In this document: in pieces, positions 32,197 through 41,475 of the stretch
Layout of the letters: every line of letters begins with the position of its first letter
Numbering within the stretch: the stretch's first letter is position 1
DNA from: an uncultured Atopostipes sp.
Lineage (GTDB): Bacteria; Bacillota; Bacilli; Lactobacillales; Carnobacteriaceae_A
Reading direction: 5' to 3'
NCBI GenBank assembly: GCA_910588235.1
Contig: CAJUOQ010000006.1
Coordinates: 1 to 64,000 of the forward strand
Length of the DNA: 64,000 nucleotides
Program-made: the position numbers and the translations under genes
The notes under the pieces: generated by a model
Seen by the model: only the letters and a program-made list of their open reading frames with translations
The model's database searches: none
Told to the model about the DNA's origin: nothing

Positions 32197-33534
32197 TTAC
32201 TGCAGCACTTCTACGTTTGATCTATTCATAAAGACAAAACGGGTGATCAAGACGGTCGCGAGTTCAGTGATAGGGAAAGCGAACCATACACCGGTTAGTC
32301 CCCAGAAATAACCAAGGACGAGGGCGAGCAAGATAATAATCGACAATTCGCGTAAAAATGAAATATAAAAACTGGTTTTTCCTTTATTAATAGATAAGAA
32401 GAAAGTAGAATACATCATATTTCGCCCTGCAAATAAAAAGCTGATACTGATAATTCTTAAAGCTTGAACGCCTGCGTGGAAGGTTTCAGTAGAGGGATTG
32501 AATGCTTGGAGGATTTGCGGCGCGAACACTATAAAAATTAGCGTCCCCGAAAGCATAATGATTCGAGTCAGCACATTTGCTTTTTTAAACGTATCTTTTA
32601 AATTCACTCCTTCTTGTGCGCCAAAAAAGTACGCTTGGATGGGGCGAACGCCTTGTGAAATTCCATGGACTGGCATAAAGACAAATTGTTGGAGTCGGAA
32701 ATAGATCCCCAAAACTAAAACGCCAATATCAGAGTAAAGAGAGACGACCCCATTTAAGATAAAGACTAAAACAGAAGCGAGTCCTTGTTTTAAAATGGAT
32801 GGGAAACCGACGGACATGATATCTCTTAATTTATCGGCCTCTAATTTTAAAACAGGTTTTTGAATCTTTAGTCCAATACCTTTTCTATAAAATAAGATTA
32901 AACTGATGGTCATTGAAAGAACTTGACCAATTACCGTGGCGATGGCTGCTCCTTTAACACCTAAAGCAGGAGCTCCTAGCAAACCAAAGATAAGAATGGG
33001 ATCTAATATAATATTTGTAATGGAACCTATGAGCACCGTAATCATTGGCGTAATCATGTCGCCTGTCCCTTGGAACGTTTTTTCCATAAGAAGCTGGGTG
33101 GCTTGTGCTGTCGAAAAGAAGGTAATGATATTGGCATAAGCAACACCACTTTCGTAGACTTGCGGATCGGAAGTGAATAAGCGAAAGAAAGGTTCATTAA
33201 AAAGAAGGCCGAATAGCGCAAATAGAATGCCGATAATTACTCCTAAAGAAATGGTATAATTTGCGATTTCGGTCGCATAGGCTTGGTCTTTTTCGCCTAA
33301 TTTTATAGCAAGTAAAGTACTTAAACCAACTCCAGTTCCGACACCGACCGCGATGATCAATGTTTGAATAGGAAAAACTAAAGAAACCGCGGCCAGAGCA
33401 TACTCCCCTAATTGAGCCACGAAAATACTATCTACTATATTATATAAAGCTGAAATAAACATCGAAAAAATGGCGGGCAAGGACATTTGAATAATAAGTT
33501 TCATGTTTGAGGTGTTCTGGGTTCTTTTTTCCAT
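32197..33534 (-). CDS. MATE-family multidrug/cation efflux transporter
   Basis: A 445-residue polytopic protein with twelve hydrophobic segments in two repeated halves. MATE patterns include SLPAIFSMFISALYNIVDSIFVAQLGEYAL (~15-43), GVGTGVGLSTLLAIKLG, TQLLMEKTFQGTGDMITPM (~140) and KGAAIATVIGQ. DinF/NorM-like exporters use sodium or proton gradients to remove drugs or metabolites. The substrate is not predictable. The ribosome site lies just upstream on the minus strand, followed by the long intergenic region with tandem array 2. Confidence 0.9.
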   Translation of the reverse strand: MEKRTQNTSNMKLIIQMSLPAIFSMFISALYNIVDSIFVAQLGEYALAAVSLVFPIQTLIIAVGVGTGVGLSTLLAIKLGEKDQAYATEIANYTISLGVIIGILFALFGLLFNEPFFRLFTSDPQVYESGVAYANIITFFSTAQATQLLMEKTFQGTGDMITPMITVLIGSITNIILDPILIFGLLGAPALGVKGAAIATVIGQVLSMTISLILFYRKGIGLKIQKPVLKLEADKLRDIMSVGFPSILKQGLASVLVFILNGVVSLYSDIGVLVLGIYFRLQQFVFMPVHGISQGVRPIQAYFFGAQEGVNLKDTFKKANVLTRIIMLSGTLIFIVFAPQILQAFNPSTETFHAGVQALRIISISFLFAGRNMMYSTFFLSINKGKTSFYISFLRELSIIILLALVLGYFWGLTGVWFAFPITELATVLITRFVFMNRSNVEVLQ

Positions 33535-33830
33535 GGCAGATCATCCTTTTATTTAATGAAATGAAGTCGCTTATGATAGATAGAAGACTGCTTGTTTAAA
33601 TTTAATTTAGATGGAACAAAAAATAATGAAAAACTAAGAGAATGTAGAGTGGTTGTAAGTTGTTATTCAGTAACTGTATAAATGATGGAAGCGTTTGTTT
33701 GATTAATGGTAGCAAGGCTCTGAGACGAAAGCAATTAAATCCTTTAGTATGGTTTATGCAAAATAACTGGCTAAATATTTCCATATGAATTTGATGCTCT
33801 AGAAAAAGTATACAAGTCGTTTAGAATAGA

Positions 33831-34037
33831 AGATAAGTGAGATTTGTTTCGCTGAAAACAAATTTGAGCGAGATAAGTGAGATTTGTTTTGCTGAAACTG
33901 AATTTGAACGAGATAAACGAGATTTGTTTTGGTGAAATTTAATTTGAGCGAGATAAGTGAGATTTGTTTGGCTGAAATTTAATTTGAGCGAGATAAACGA
34001 GATTTGTTTGGCTCAAAACAGATTTGAGCCAGATAAC
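33831..34037. repeat. Tandem intergenic array 2, five exact-period 40-bp units
   Basis: AGATAA anchors lie at 33831, 33871, 33911, 33951, 33991 and 34031, an exact 40-bp period with five full units and a partial sixth. Units differ at a few positions, notably AGTGAGATTTG alternating with AACGAGATTTG. Unit 1 can form ATTTGTTT/AAACAAAT. The array lies in the 770-bp divergent gap between the MATE gene and ptsH. The rest of that gap shows no gene; its right part (34038-34304) must hold the ptsHI promoter, which I could not place confidently. Confidence 0.92.
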
Positions 34038-34304
34038 CCGCTCTTATTTCACAACCATTGTGAAAATGATTAAACTCTCGGTTCTTTTCACACGAAAGGC
34101 TTTCGACCAAAATATACAATTAAAAATAAACGCTAGAATAGGTTTCAAATGAATTTTGAGAATAAATAGTTGAGAAAACTCTTCAAAAATGGTAATCTTG
34201 ACTAGATGATTGATGAAAATGCTTACTAGTAGGCTTGCGATGTGCGGGTCGAGGAGGCATTTTGATCGTCTAAAATAAAAAAATATATTAAAAGGGGTAT
34301 ATTA

Positions 34305-34571
34305 ATGGAAAAACATGAATTTCATATCACAGCAGAAACAGGTATCCATGCACGTCCAGCAACAATGTTAGTACAAACAGCAGGTAAATATTCTTCAGAC
34401 ATTATGTTGGAATATAATGGAAAATCTGTAAACCTAAAATCAATTATGGGGGTTATGTCTCTCGGAGTTGGCCAAGGTGCTGACGTTACCATTACTGCTG
34501 AAGGTGAAGACGAAGCAGAAGCAATGGACGGCATTAAAGCAACAATGAAAAGCGAAGGGCTAGGAGAATAA
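34305..34571 (+). CDS. ptsH: Phosphocarrier protein HPr
   Basis: An 88-residue HPr. His15 lies in TGIHARPA (residues 12-19), which accepts phosphate from EI; Ser46 in [10 protein letters not shown] is the regulatory site for HPr kinase and CcpA co-repression. The remaining [13 protein letters not shown] pattern is standard. AAAGGGG ribosome site. Two bases separate it from ptsI, so they form the classical ptsHI operon. It feeds all PTS permeases, including the EIIC at 7.4 kb. Confidence 0.97.
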   Translation: MEKHEFHITAETGIHARPATMLVQTAGKYSSDIMLEYNGKSVNLKSIMGVMSLGVGQGADVTITAEGEDEAEAMDGIKATMKSEGLGE

Positions 34572-34573
34572 GA

Positions 34574-36298
34574 ATGAGCAAAAAAATAACTGGAATTGCG
34601 GCAAGCGACGGTTATGCTCACGCTAAAGTCTATCGACTGATTGAACCTGATTTGACAGTTGAGAAAATAAAAGTCGAGGATCCAAAAGCGGAAATCGAAC
34701 GTTTGAATCGCGCAATTGCAGAATCACAAACAGAAATTGAGCGTATTCGTGAAATTGCGGTAGAATCATTAGGCGAAGAAGAAGCGCAAGTATTTGACGC
34801 GCACGCAATGATTCTAGCGGACCCTGAAATGGCAGAGCAAGTTGAAGAAGCCATTAATAATGAAGGGATCAACGCAGAAGCAGCTTATGAAGAAGTTACC
34901 AATAATTTTGTAACGCTTTTCGAAGCGATGGAAGACAATCCATACATGCAAGAGCGTGCGGCAGATATTTTAGATGTTCGTAAACGCGTGCTTGCGAGTT
35001 TACTTGGCGTTGATTTACCAAATCCTTCAACCATTAACGAAGAAGTCGTTATTGTTGCGCATGACTTGACACCAAGTGATACGGCGCAGTTAAACAAAGA
35101 CTTTGTTAAAGCGTTTGTAACCAACATTGGCGGACGTACTTCACATTCAGCCATTATGGCTCGTTCATTAGAAATTCCTGCGATTGTTGGTACAGGAAAT
35201 ATTTCGAAAGAAGTTTCGAACGGTGAAATGGTCATTGTCGACGGTATCGAAGGAGAAGTTGTTATTGATCCTTCTGAAGAAGACGTGACGACTTATAATA
35301 AAAAAGCCGATGAGTTTGCTGAGCTAAAAGCAGAGTGGGAGAAGTTGAAAGACGAACCAACTGTTACAGCGGATGGTAAACAACTCGAATTAGCCGGTAA
35401 TATTGGAACACCTCGCGATTTAGAAGCCGTTTTAGACCATGGAGGAGAAGCGGTTGGTTTATACCGTACAGAATTCTTATACATGGATTCGCAAGAACTT
35501 CCAACTGAAGACGAACAATACGAAGCTTATAAAGAAGTTCTAGAAGGCATGAACGGTCAATCGGTCGTCGTACGTACAATGGACATCGGTGGAGACAAAG
35601 AGTTACCATATCTAGACCTTCCAGATGAAATGAACCCATTCTTAGGTTACCGTGCGATTCGAATCAGTTTAGACCAAGATGAAATCTTCCGCACACAATT
35701 ACGAGCGTTATTACGTGCTTCTGTTCATGGAAACTTACGTATTATGTTCCCAATGATTGCGACATTACAAGAATTCCGTGATGCGAAAGCTATCTATGAA
35801 GAAGAAAAAGAAAAACTTCAAAACGAAGGTGTCGAAGTTTCAGAATCTATTCAAGTCGGTATTATGGTAGAGATACCAGCAGCTGCAGTATTAGCTGACC
35901 AATTTGCGAAAGAAGTGGACTTCTTCAGCTTGGGTACAAACGACTTAATTCAATATTCAATGGCCGCAGACCGTATGAACGAACAAGTTTCATACTTATA
36001 CCAGCCTTATAACCCATCAATCTTACGTTTAATCAAAAACGTTATTGATGCAGCACACGCTGAAGGTAAATGGGCAGGTATGTGTGGGGAAGTAGCTGGT
36101 GATCAAACAGCGGTTCCTCTACTTGTCGGTATGGGCTTAGATGAATTCTCAATGAGTGCGACAAGTATTCTAAAAACACGTAGTTTAATGAAACGTCTGG
36201 ACTCTTCTAAGATGGAAGAACTTGCAGATAAAGCATTAAACGAAGCGACTTCTAACGAAGAAGTGATGGCTTTAGTGGAAGAATATACAAAAGAATAA
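34574..36298 (+). CDS. ptsI: Phosphoenolpyruvate-protein phosphotransferase (enzyme I)
   Basis: A 574-residue enzyme I that transfers phosphate from PEP to HPr. Active-site His lies in [13 protein letters not shown] (~185-197). PEP-binding signatures include [21 protein letters not shown] (~290), [13 protein letters not shown] (~330) and [18 protein letters not shown] (~450), and the catalytic Cys lies in [11 protein letters not shown] (~500). Length normal. It lies directly downstream of ptsH and is followed by a strong terminator. Confidence 0.97.
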   Translation: MSKKITGIAASDGYAHAKVYRLIEPDLTVEKIKVEDPKAEIERLNRAIAESQTEIERIREIAVESLGEEEAQVFDAHAMILADPEMAEQVEEAINNEGINAEAAYEEVTNNFVTLFEAMEDNPYMQERAADILDVRKRVLASLLGVDLPNPSTINEEVVIVAHDLTPSDTAQLNKDFVKAFVTNIGGRTSHSAIMARSLEIPAIVGTGNISKEVSNGEMVIVDGIEGEVVIDPSEEDVTTYNKKADEFAELKAEWEKLKDEPTVTADGKQLELAGNIGTPRDLEAVLDHGGEAVGLYRTEFLYMDSQELPTEDEQYEAYKEVLEGMNGQSVVVRTMDIGGDKELPYLDLPDEMNPFLGYRAIRISLDQDEIFRTQLRALLRASVHGNLRIMFPMIATLQEFRDAKAIYEEEKEKLQNEGVEVSESIQVGIMVEIPAAAVLADQFAKEVDFFSLGTNDLIQYSMAADRMNEQVSYLYQPYNPSILRLIKNVIDAAHAEGKWAGMCGEVAGDQTAVPLLVGMGLDEFSMSATSILKTRSLMKRLDSSKMEELADKALNEATSNEEVMALVEEYTKE

Positions 36299-36307
36299 GA
36301 ACAGGAA

Positions 36308-36336
36308 AGGAGCTAGAAGACTAGCTCCTTTTTTAT
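36308..36336 (+). terminator. Terminator of ptsHI
   Basis: AGGAGCTAG pairs with CTAGCTCCT around AAGA, then TTTTTTATTT. The gap from here to 36537 shows no other gene. Confidence 0.93.
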
Positions 36337-36537
36337 TTGCGCTAGGGGGAGAACGACTCTACCTAAAAAAGAACGACCTCTGTTTGAAAGGTTTGAAAAA
36401 GTAAAAAATCCCATTGGTATATTTTGATTCTAATGAGTGAGTCCTGTAAAGTGAAATTAGTTGATGATTTTTAAGTTTATTCCTTCCATCGAAGTGAAGG
36501 AATGTATTTGGAACAAAATATTAGGAGGAAATGTGCG

Positions 36538-37398
36538 ATGAAAATTGGTTTTATTGGGACTGGTGTGATGGGTTCGTCCATGGCAAAGCATTTATTGGAA
36601 GCGGATTATCCACTGCACGTTTATAATCGAACAAAAGAAAAAGCGATGCCGTTAGTCGATGCGGGTGCTACTTGGCAAGATACACCGGCGGAGATTGCGG
36701 AAAATACGGATGTTATTTTTACGATTGTTGGTTATCCCGATGATGTGAAAGAAGTCTATTTTGGAGAAGAGAGCGTGTTTGAAGGCTTAACCGAAGGCAA
36801 AACCATTGTCGATATGACGACAAGTACCCCTGCTTTGGCGGTTGAAATTGCGGAAAAAGCAGCAGAGAAAGGGGTTCAGTCACTGGATGCACCGGTTTCA
36901 GGTGGTGACTTAGGAGCGCGTGAAGGAACGCTGACCGTGATGGTTGGTGGAGAAGCGGACGCCTATGAAAAAGTACGTCCGGCTTTTGAACAATTTGCAG
37001 GGGATCTGCATTTATTTGGCGAAGCGGGTAGTGGGCAACATACGAAGATGGTCAACCAAATTATGGTCGCCGGGACGATGACAGGTATGACGGAAATGCT
37101 GGTTTATGCCCAAAAAGCGGGTCTTGATTTAGAGGCTGTTGTGAAAACAGTGAATGGTGGAGCGGCTCAAAACTGGTCGCTTGGAAGTTATGCGCCCCGT
37201 ATTATTGCTGAGGATTATTCACCGGGATTCTTTGTGAAGCATTTCGTGAAAGACTTAAAAATTGCTTTAGATGAAGCAGAGAAAATGGACCTGAATTTAC
37301 CAGCTACTCAACAAGCTTACGACCTTTATAAACAGCTAGAAAATGAAGGCTATGGCGATGAAGGAACACAAGCCTTAATCAAACTATGGTGGAATTAG
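36538..37398 (+). CDS. NAD(P)-dependent beta-hydroxyacid dehydrogenase (3-hydroxyisobutyrate dehydrogenase family)
   Basis: A 286-residue oxidoreductase. N-terminal Rossmann motif IGFIGTGVMGSSMAKHL (residues 3-19), substrate-site DAPVSGGDLGAREGTLTVMVGG (~115-137) and catalytic Lys in GQHTKMVNQI (~165-175), then a C-terminal helical domain with GFFVKHFVKDLKIAL. The family reduces or oxidises beta-hydroxyacids such as 3-hydroxyisobutyrate, tartronate semialdehyde or glyoxylate. ATG 36538 with AGGAGGAA upstream; earlier in-frame codons lack a site. It is followed by an SDR gene with its own promoter. Substrate unknown. Confidence 0.9.
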   Translation: MKIGFIGTGVMGSSMAKHLLEADYPLHVYNRTKEKAMPLVDAGATWQDTPAEIAENTDVIFTIVGYPDDVKEVYFGEESVFEGLTEGKTIVDMTTSTPALAVEIAEKAAEKGVQSLDAPVSGGDLGAREGTLTVMVGGEADAYEKVRPAFEQFAGDLHLFGEAGSGQHTKMVNQIMVAGTMTGMTEMLVYAQKAGLDLEAVVKTVNGGAAQNWSLGSYAPRIIAEDYSPGFFVKHFVKDLKIALDEAEKMDLNLPATQQAYDLYKQLENEGYGDEGTQALIKLWWN

Positions 37399-37430
37399 TT
37401 TAAAAAAATAGAGTCAAAGTCGATGAATTA

Positions 37431-37439
37431 TGATATAAT
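37431..37439 (+). promoter_or_regulatory. Extended -10 promoter for SDR gene
   Basis: TGA-TATAAT (37431-37439) is an extended -10 element 39 bp before the SDR start. The -35 region is weak, as is usual with extended -10 promoters. Confidence 0.5.
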
Positions 37440-37477
37440 GTATTCGTGAAAAATTGATCATAAGGGAGACTGACAAC

Positions 37478-38218
37478 ATGAACGGAAAAACAGCGATTAT
37501 TACAGGGGGCGGCAGTGGCTTCGGTCAAGCAACAGCCGTTAAACTAGCCGAAAAAGGTGCGAATATTTGTATTGTGGACATTTCAGAAGAAAATGGCCAA
37601 GAATCCGTGGCACTATGTGAGAAAGCCGGAGCAACGACTATTTTTGTCCAAGCGGATGTCAGCAAATTAGAAGACGTGAAACGCTATGTCGCGGAAACAA
37701 TGGAGCATTTTGGAAAAATTGATATGTTTTTCAATAATGCCGGAATTTCAGGAAGCGGTGTGCGTACGTTAGAATGTTCAGAAGAAGAGTTTGAAGCGAT
37801 TGTGAACGTGAATCTGAAAGGGGCTTTTTATGGCCTCAAGTATGTTGTGAATGAAATGCTTCAAACAGGAGGCGGTTCGGTTGTAAACACTGCTTCTCTT
37901 GGAGGCGTTGTGGGCATGCCGACTCTAGGTGCTTATTCTGCGACTAAGCACGGCATTGTTGGTTTAACGAAAACAATCGCCGGCGAATACGGTCGCGATA
38001 ATATTCGAATCAATGCGATTGCACCGGGGACAAATGAAACACCGATGGTCAAGGCGTTCCCGGCTGAGGCCATTCAACAAATGGCGGATGCTGTACCGAT
38101 GGGAAGACTTGGTCAACCGGAAGAAGTCGCGAATGTGGTAGCTTTTCTTTTAAGTGATGAAGCTTCTTACGTTCATGGTGCTGTAGTTTCGATCGACGGA
38201 GGCTCAGCAGCCCTGTAA
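37478..38218 (+). CDS. SDR-family oxidoreductase
   Basis: A 246-residue classical short-chain dehydrogenase. The cofactor motif TGGGSGFGQA is at residues 9-18, NNAG at ~88, catalytic Ser in NTASLGG (~137), Tyr-x3-Lys in YSATKHG (~152-158) and the C-terminal SYVHGAVVSIDGG. An acidic residue after beta-2 (IVDIS) suggests NAD preference. ATG 37478 follows AAGGGAGA; the longer frame at 37454 is not needed. Substrate unknown. Confidence 0.9.
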   Translation: MNGKTAIITGGGSGFGQATAVKLAEKGANICIVDISEENGQESVALCEKAGATTIFVQADVSKLEDVKRYVAETMEHFGKIDMFFNNAGISGSGVRTLECSEEEFEAIVNVNLKGAFYGLKYVVNEMLQTGGGSVVNTASLGGVVGMPTLGAYSATKHGIVGLTKTIAGEYGRDNIRINAIAPGTNETPMVKAFPAEAIQQMADAVPMGRLGQPEEVANVVAFLLSDEASYVHGAVVSIDGGSAAL

Positions 38219-38238
38219 AAATTTAAATCAGGTAGAAG

Positions 38239-38283
38239 AGTGTTAATGGATCACGCGATGTGGTTCATTAGCACTTTTTTTGC
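38239..38283 (+). terminator. Intrinsic terminator after SDR gene
   Basis: AGTGTTAATG pairs with CATTAGCACT (one mismatch) and encloses a smaller GATCAC/GTGGTTC stem, followed by TTTTTTT. Confidence 0.8.
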
Positions 38284-38453
38284 TGTGCGAAATCGCTGAG
38301 TATTCCTCTTTAAAGCTTTCCATTTAACGACAAAAGGTCTTGCTTTCAGTAGATTTTTTGAATACTTAGTCGAAATGACTGTTATTTGATGCATTATTTG
38401 GTAAAATAAAGGACGAGAATAGCACAGGGTGTGCTTAGAAAGGTTTGGTATAA

Positions 38454-38708
38454 ATGCAACCATCAAGATTACGACCGATTATTTTACGATTAGAAGCGAT
38501 GATTGAAGATCAAACAGATGATATCCAGATTCGTCGTTTTGAAGTAGACGGTGTGGAACGAGCGCAAGTGAAATATGATCACAACCGCGATGTCTTCATT
38601 TTAAATGATCATAGCGTGGACGTTGAAGCCCAAGAGTTTGATAATATTGACTTTGTGGCGATTGAAATTTTTGAATTGACGCAGCCGGTTTTACCGGAAG
38701 AGGATTAA
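38454..38708 (+). CDS. ykuJ: YkuJ-like DUF1797 family protein
   Basis: An 84-residue cytosolic protein. It matches the small YkuJ/DUF1797 family: RRFEVDGVERAQVKYDHNRDVFIL in the middle and the conserved EFDNIDFVAIEIFELTQP near the end. Function unknown; the fold is a small alpha/beta domain. Ribosome site AGAAAGG before ATG 38454. It is the first gene before the yqeG block and may be co-transcribed with it. Confidence 0.8.
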   Translation: MQPSRLRPIILRLEAMIEDQTDDIQIRRFEVDGVERAQVKYDHNRDVFILNDHSVDVEAQEFDNIDFVAIEIFELTQPVLPEED

Positions 38709-38792
38709 TTTCAGATAAAAGCGGAGAGAGTACACGATGTACTCTCTGTTTTTCAGTATTAAAAAATAAGAATAAAGTAAAGGGACAAGATT

Positions 38793-39332
38793 ATGTTAGA
38801 ATGGTTTAAACCGACTTGGATGGTGAATTCGATTTACTCGATTACACCGGATCAGTTACGAAAAAATAATATTAAAGCTGTTTTGACCGACTTGGATAAT
38901 ACGTTGATTGCTTGGAATAATCCAGAAGCAACGAATGAGTCGCTCGAATGGATTCAGATGATGGAAGAAGCCGAGATTCCAATTATGATTCTTTCCAATA
39001 ACTCCGGGGATCGGGTTAAAAGCGTAGCGGAATATTTAGAATTGGACTATATTCATCGCAGTTTGAAGCCTTCAAGGCGCGCATTTCGTTTAGCCCAAGA
39101 GCAGTTAGATCTTCCTGCCGAAGAGATGTTAATGGTGGGCGATCAAATTATTACCGATGTACTAGGTGCGAATCGGTTTGGGATTCGGAGTGTGCTCGTG
39201 AAGCCATTACTGGAATCCGATGCTTGGAATACAAAGATTAATCGATTTATTGAATTACGAGTGATGGATTTGTTGTTTAAAGCAGATCCAAATATGGAAT
39301 GGGGGGATTCATTAGATGAGCCGATCAGCTGA
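38793..39332 (+). CDS. yqeG: YqeG-family HAD phosphatase
   Basis: A 179-residue HAD IIIA phosphatase. Motif I is LTDLDNTLIAW (~31-41), motif II ILSNNSGDR (~65), motif III LKPSRRAF (~95) and motif IV VGDQIITDVLGANRFGI (~113-129). YqeG belongs to the phosphatidylglycerophosphatase-like GEP4 group, though its substrate in Firmicutes is not settled. Ends inside the start of yqeH (17-bp overlap), a conserved coupling in Firmicutes. Confidence 0.92.
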   Translation: MLEWFKPTWMVNSIYSITPDQLRKNNIKAVLTDLDNTLIAWNNPEATNESLEWIQMMEEAEIPIMILSNNSGDRVKSVAEYLELDYIHRSLKPSRRAFRLAQEQLDLPAEEMLMVGDQIITDVLGANRFGIRSVLVKPLLESDAWNTKINRFIELRVMDLLFKADPNMEWGDSLDEPIS

Positions 39333-40449
39333 GTATGAGGATGTTTATTGTATTGGATGTGGCGCGAAATTACAGTCCGAAGAAGAAAATAAAGCGGGCT
39401 ATGTGCCGTCTTCCGTCTTAAAACGTCCGGCCGAAGAATTGGAAGAAATTTATTGCCAACGTTGTTTCCGTCTGCGTCATTATAATGAAGTGTCAGATGT
39501 CGAATTAACGGATGATGATTTTTTAACCATGTTAAATGAAATCAGTGCTAAAGATGCTTTGATTGTCAATGTGGTCGATGTTTTTGATTTTAGTGGAACA
39601 TTGATTACAGGGATGCAGCGCTTTGCCGGGACCAATCATTTAATTGTGGTCGGTAATAAAGCGGACTTACTGCCTAAATCTTTAGGTGAAGGTAGAATTC
39701 GTCAGTGGATGGTTGAAAGATTGCACGAAGTAGGGATTCGCCCGCGTGAAGTGGTCTTGACCAGTGCGAAGAGTAAAGATAGCATTCGTCAATTTATGAA
39801 AGTTCTAGACGAAGAACGGAACGGACGCGATGTTTATATCGTAGGTTCGACCAACGTCGGCAAGTCCACGATTATTAATCAAATCATTAATATAGCGACC
39901 GACTCACCAGATGTCATTACGACGTCTTATTTCCCAGGAACCACTTTAGGGAGTATTGAAATTCCTTTAGATGATGGGAAAAACATTATTGATACGCCAG
40001 GAATCATTCAGCGTACGAACTTGACGCACCACCTGTCGCGTGATGACTTGAAGAAAGTAATCCCGCAACGTGAAGTGAAGCCGATTGTGTATCAATTAAA
40101 TGAAAGACAGACGATCTTTATTGGGGGTCTGGCTCGCTTTGACTATCTCAAAGGAACCGACAAACAACCGTTTGTTTTTTATGCCGCGAATGATTTACAA
40201 TTGCATCGCACCAAATTGGAGAAAGCGGAGGAGCTCTACGAAAAACAATTAGGGCAGATGTTAAATCCGCCAAGTGCCTATACGGCTCAAGAATTCCCAC
40301 CTTTAAAAAGACACCAATTTACAATTGAAGAACCTTCGGATATTGTGGTTTCAGGCTTAGGCTGGGTTTCGATTCATGAAGAAAATACGAAAGTCGCGAT
40401 GTGGGCGCCAGAAGGTGTCGATGTTTACATTAGAAAAGCGATGATTTAA
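39316..40449 (+). CDS. yqeH: Ribosome biogenesis GTPase YqeH
   Basis: A 377-residue circularly permuted GTPase required for 30S assembly. An N-terminal zinc finger (YCIGCGAKLQ and YCQRCFRLRHY, residues ~10-55) is followed by motifs in permuted order: G4 VVGNKADLL (~112), G5 TSAKS (~153), G1 VGSTNVGKST (~176-185), G2 and then G3 DTPG (~224). A C-terminal RNA-binding region completes the family length. It overlaps yqeG and precedes yhbY. In many Bacillales aroE sits between yqeH and yhbY; it is absent here. Confidence 0.95.
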   Translation: MSRSAEYEDVYCIGCGAKLQSEEENKAGYVPSSVLKRPAEELEEIYCQRCFRLRHYNEVSDVELTDDDFLTMLNEISAKDALIVNVVDVFDFSGTLITGMQRFAGTNHLIVVGNKADLLPKSLGEGRIRQWMVERLHEVGIRPREVVLTSAKSKDSIRQFMKVLDEERNGRDVYIVGSTNVGKSTIINQIINIATDSPDVITTSYFPGTTLGSIEIPLDDGKNIIDTPGIIQRTNLTHHLSRDDLKKVIPQREVKPIVYQLNERQTIFIGGLARFDYLKGTDKQPFVFYAANDLQLHRTKLEKAEELYEKQLGQMLNPPSAYTAQEFPPLKRHQFTIEEPSDIVVSGLGWVSIHEENTKVAMWAPEGVDVYIRKAMI

Positions 40450-40482
40450 TCGCTATTTAAATGAAAGGGAAAGGAGATTTTA

Positions 40483-40794
40483 ATGGTTAATTTAAAAGGG
40501 AAACAAAAAAGATTTTTACGTGCACAAGCACACGATATGAACCCGGTTTTTCAAATTGGGAAATATCCACTGACAGAAGAAGTGCTGGGTGAATATGAAG
40601 ATGCACTTTCGAAACGAGAATTAATGAAAGTGCAAGTACTTCAAAACGCAAGTATGACGGCTAAAGAAGCAGCTGAATTTATTGAAGAACATTCAGAAAT
40701 TACAGTCGTCCAAGTCATTGGAAAAGTACTTGTTCTTTATTTACCCGCTGAAGAGGAAAAATATCAACGTTATTCAACGGAATTACCGCAATAA
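40483..40794 (+). CDS. yhbY: Ribosome assembly RNA-binding protein YhbY (CRM domain)
   Basis: A 103-residue single CRM domain protein. LKGKQKRFLRAQAHDMNPVFQIGK (residues 3-26) contains the GxxG-like loop region, followed by LMKVQVLQNASMTAKEAAEFI and VVQVIGKVLVLYL. YhbY/YqeI binds pre-50S particles. AAAGGAG ribosome site. Standard place between yqeH and nadD. Confidence 0.93.
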   Translation: MVNLKGKQKRFLRAQAHDMNPVFQIGKYPLTEEVLGEYEDALSKRELMKVQVLQNASMTAKEAAEFIEEHSEITVVQVIGKVLVLYLPAEEEKYQRYSTELPQ

Positions 40795-40833
40795 TTTAGC
40801 CAAGCATTTTGAATAGAAAGGAACGAAAGGGAC

Positions 40834-41475
40834 TTGAGTGATCAATCGATTGTGACCGAACCAGAAATTTTAATTGAAGAAATACGAACAAGTAAGCGAG
40901 AAAAGATAGGCATTCTTGGGGGAACGTTTAACCCACCGCATATTGGACATTTGATGATGGCCGATCAAGTGCGGGATCAGCTAGACTTAGACAAGATTTT
41001 ATTTATGCCTACCGCTGAACCGCCGCATTCATCGGTCGAGAAAAAAACAATTTCTGCAGATGTTCGCGAGCAGATGTTAGATTTAGCCATTATGGATCAT
41101 CCGGATTTTGAGATGGAACTTTACGAAGTGCAAAAGGGTGGCAAAAACTACACATATGAGACGATGAAAACTTTAGTTGATTTGTATCCTACGGTTGACT
41201 TTTATTTTATTGTGGGCGGCGACATGATCGCTGACCTCCCCACCTGGTATAAAATTGATGAATTGGTCCAGTTGGTGCAGTTTGTTGGCGTCAATCGTCC
41301 GGGTTATACCGTAGAGTCGGACTATCCGATTATTATGGTCGATATTCCTTTAATTGATATTAGTTCTTCGAATATTCGCCATAAAGTGAAAACGGGTTGT
41401 TCCATTCGGTATTTAGTCCCCGAAGAGGTGCGGAAATATATAGCGTTGGAAGGATTGTATCAAGATGACGAATAG
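40834..41475 (+). CDS. nadD: Nicotinate-nucleotide adenylyltransferase
   Basis: A 213-residue enzyme forming deamido-NAD from nicotinate mononucleotide and ATP. The nucleotidyltransferase signature GILGGTFNPPHIGHLMMAD starts near residue 26 and SSSNIRHKVK near 180 completes the site. About 24 residues precede the core; a similar extension is seen in relatives, so TTG 40834 (after GAAAGGGA) is plausible, with a later start not excluded. It overlaps yqeK by 11 bp. Confidence 0.93.
   Translation: MSDQSIVTEPEILIEEIRTSKREKIGILGGTFNPPHIGHLMMADQVRDQLDLDKILFMPTAEPPHSSVEKKTISADVREQMLDLAIMDHPDFEMELYEVQKGGKNYTYETMKTLVDLYPTVDFYFIVGGDMIADLPTWYKIDELVQLVQFVGVNRPGYTVESDYPIIMVDIPLIDISSSNIRHKVKTGCSIRYLVPEEVRKYIALEGLYQDDE

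Noticed and set aside
34190..34304. Promoter and cre for ptsHI (TTGACT at 34198; AAAATGCTTACT)
   Set aside because: The -10 region at proper spacing is poor (GCTTAC), and the cre-like sequence lacks the central CG.
38251..38466. Minus-strand 71-codon open frame between SDR and ykuJ
   Set aside because: It begins inside ykuJ, spans the terminator hairpin and has no ribosome site.
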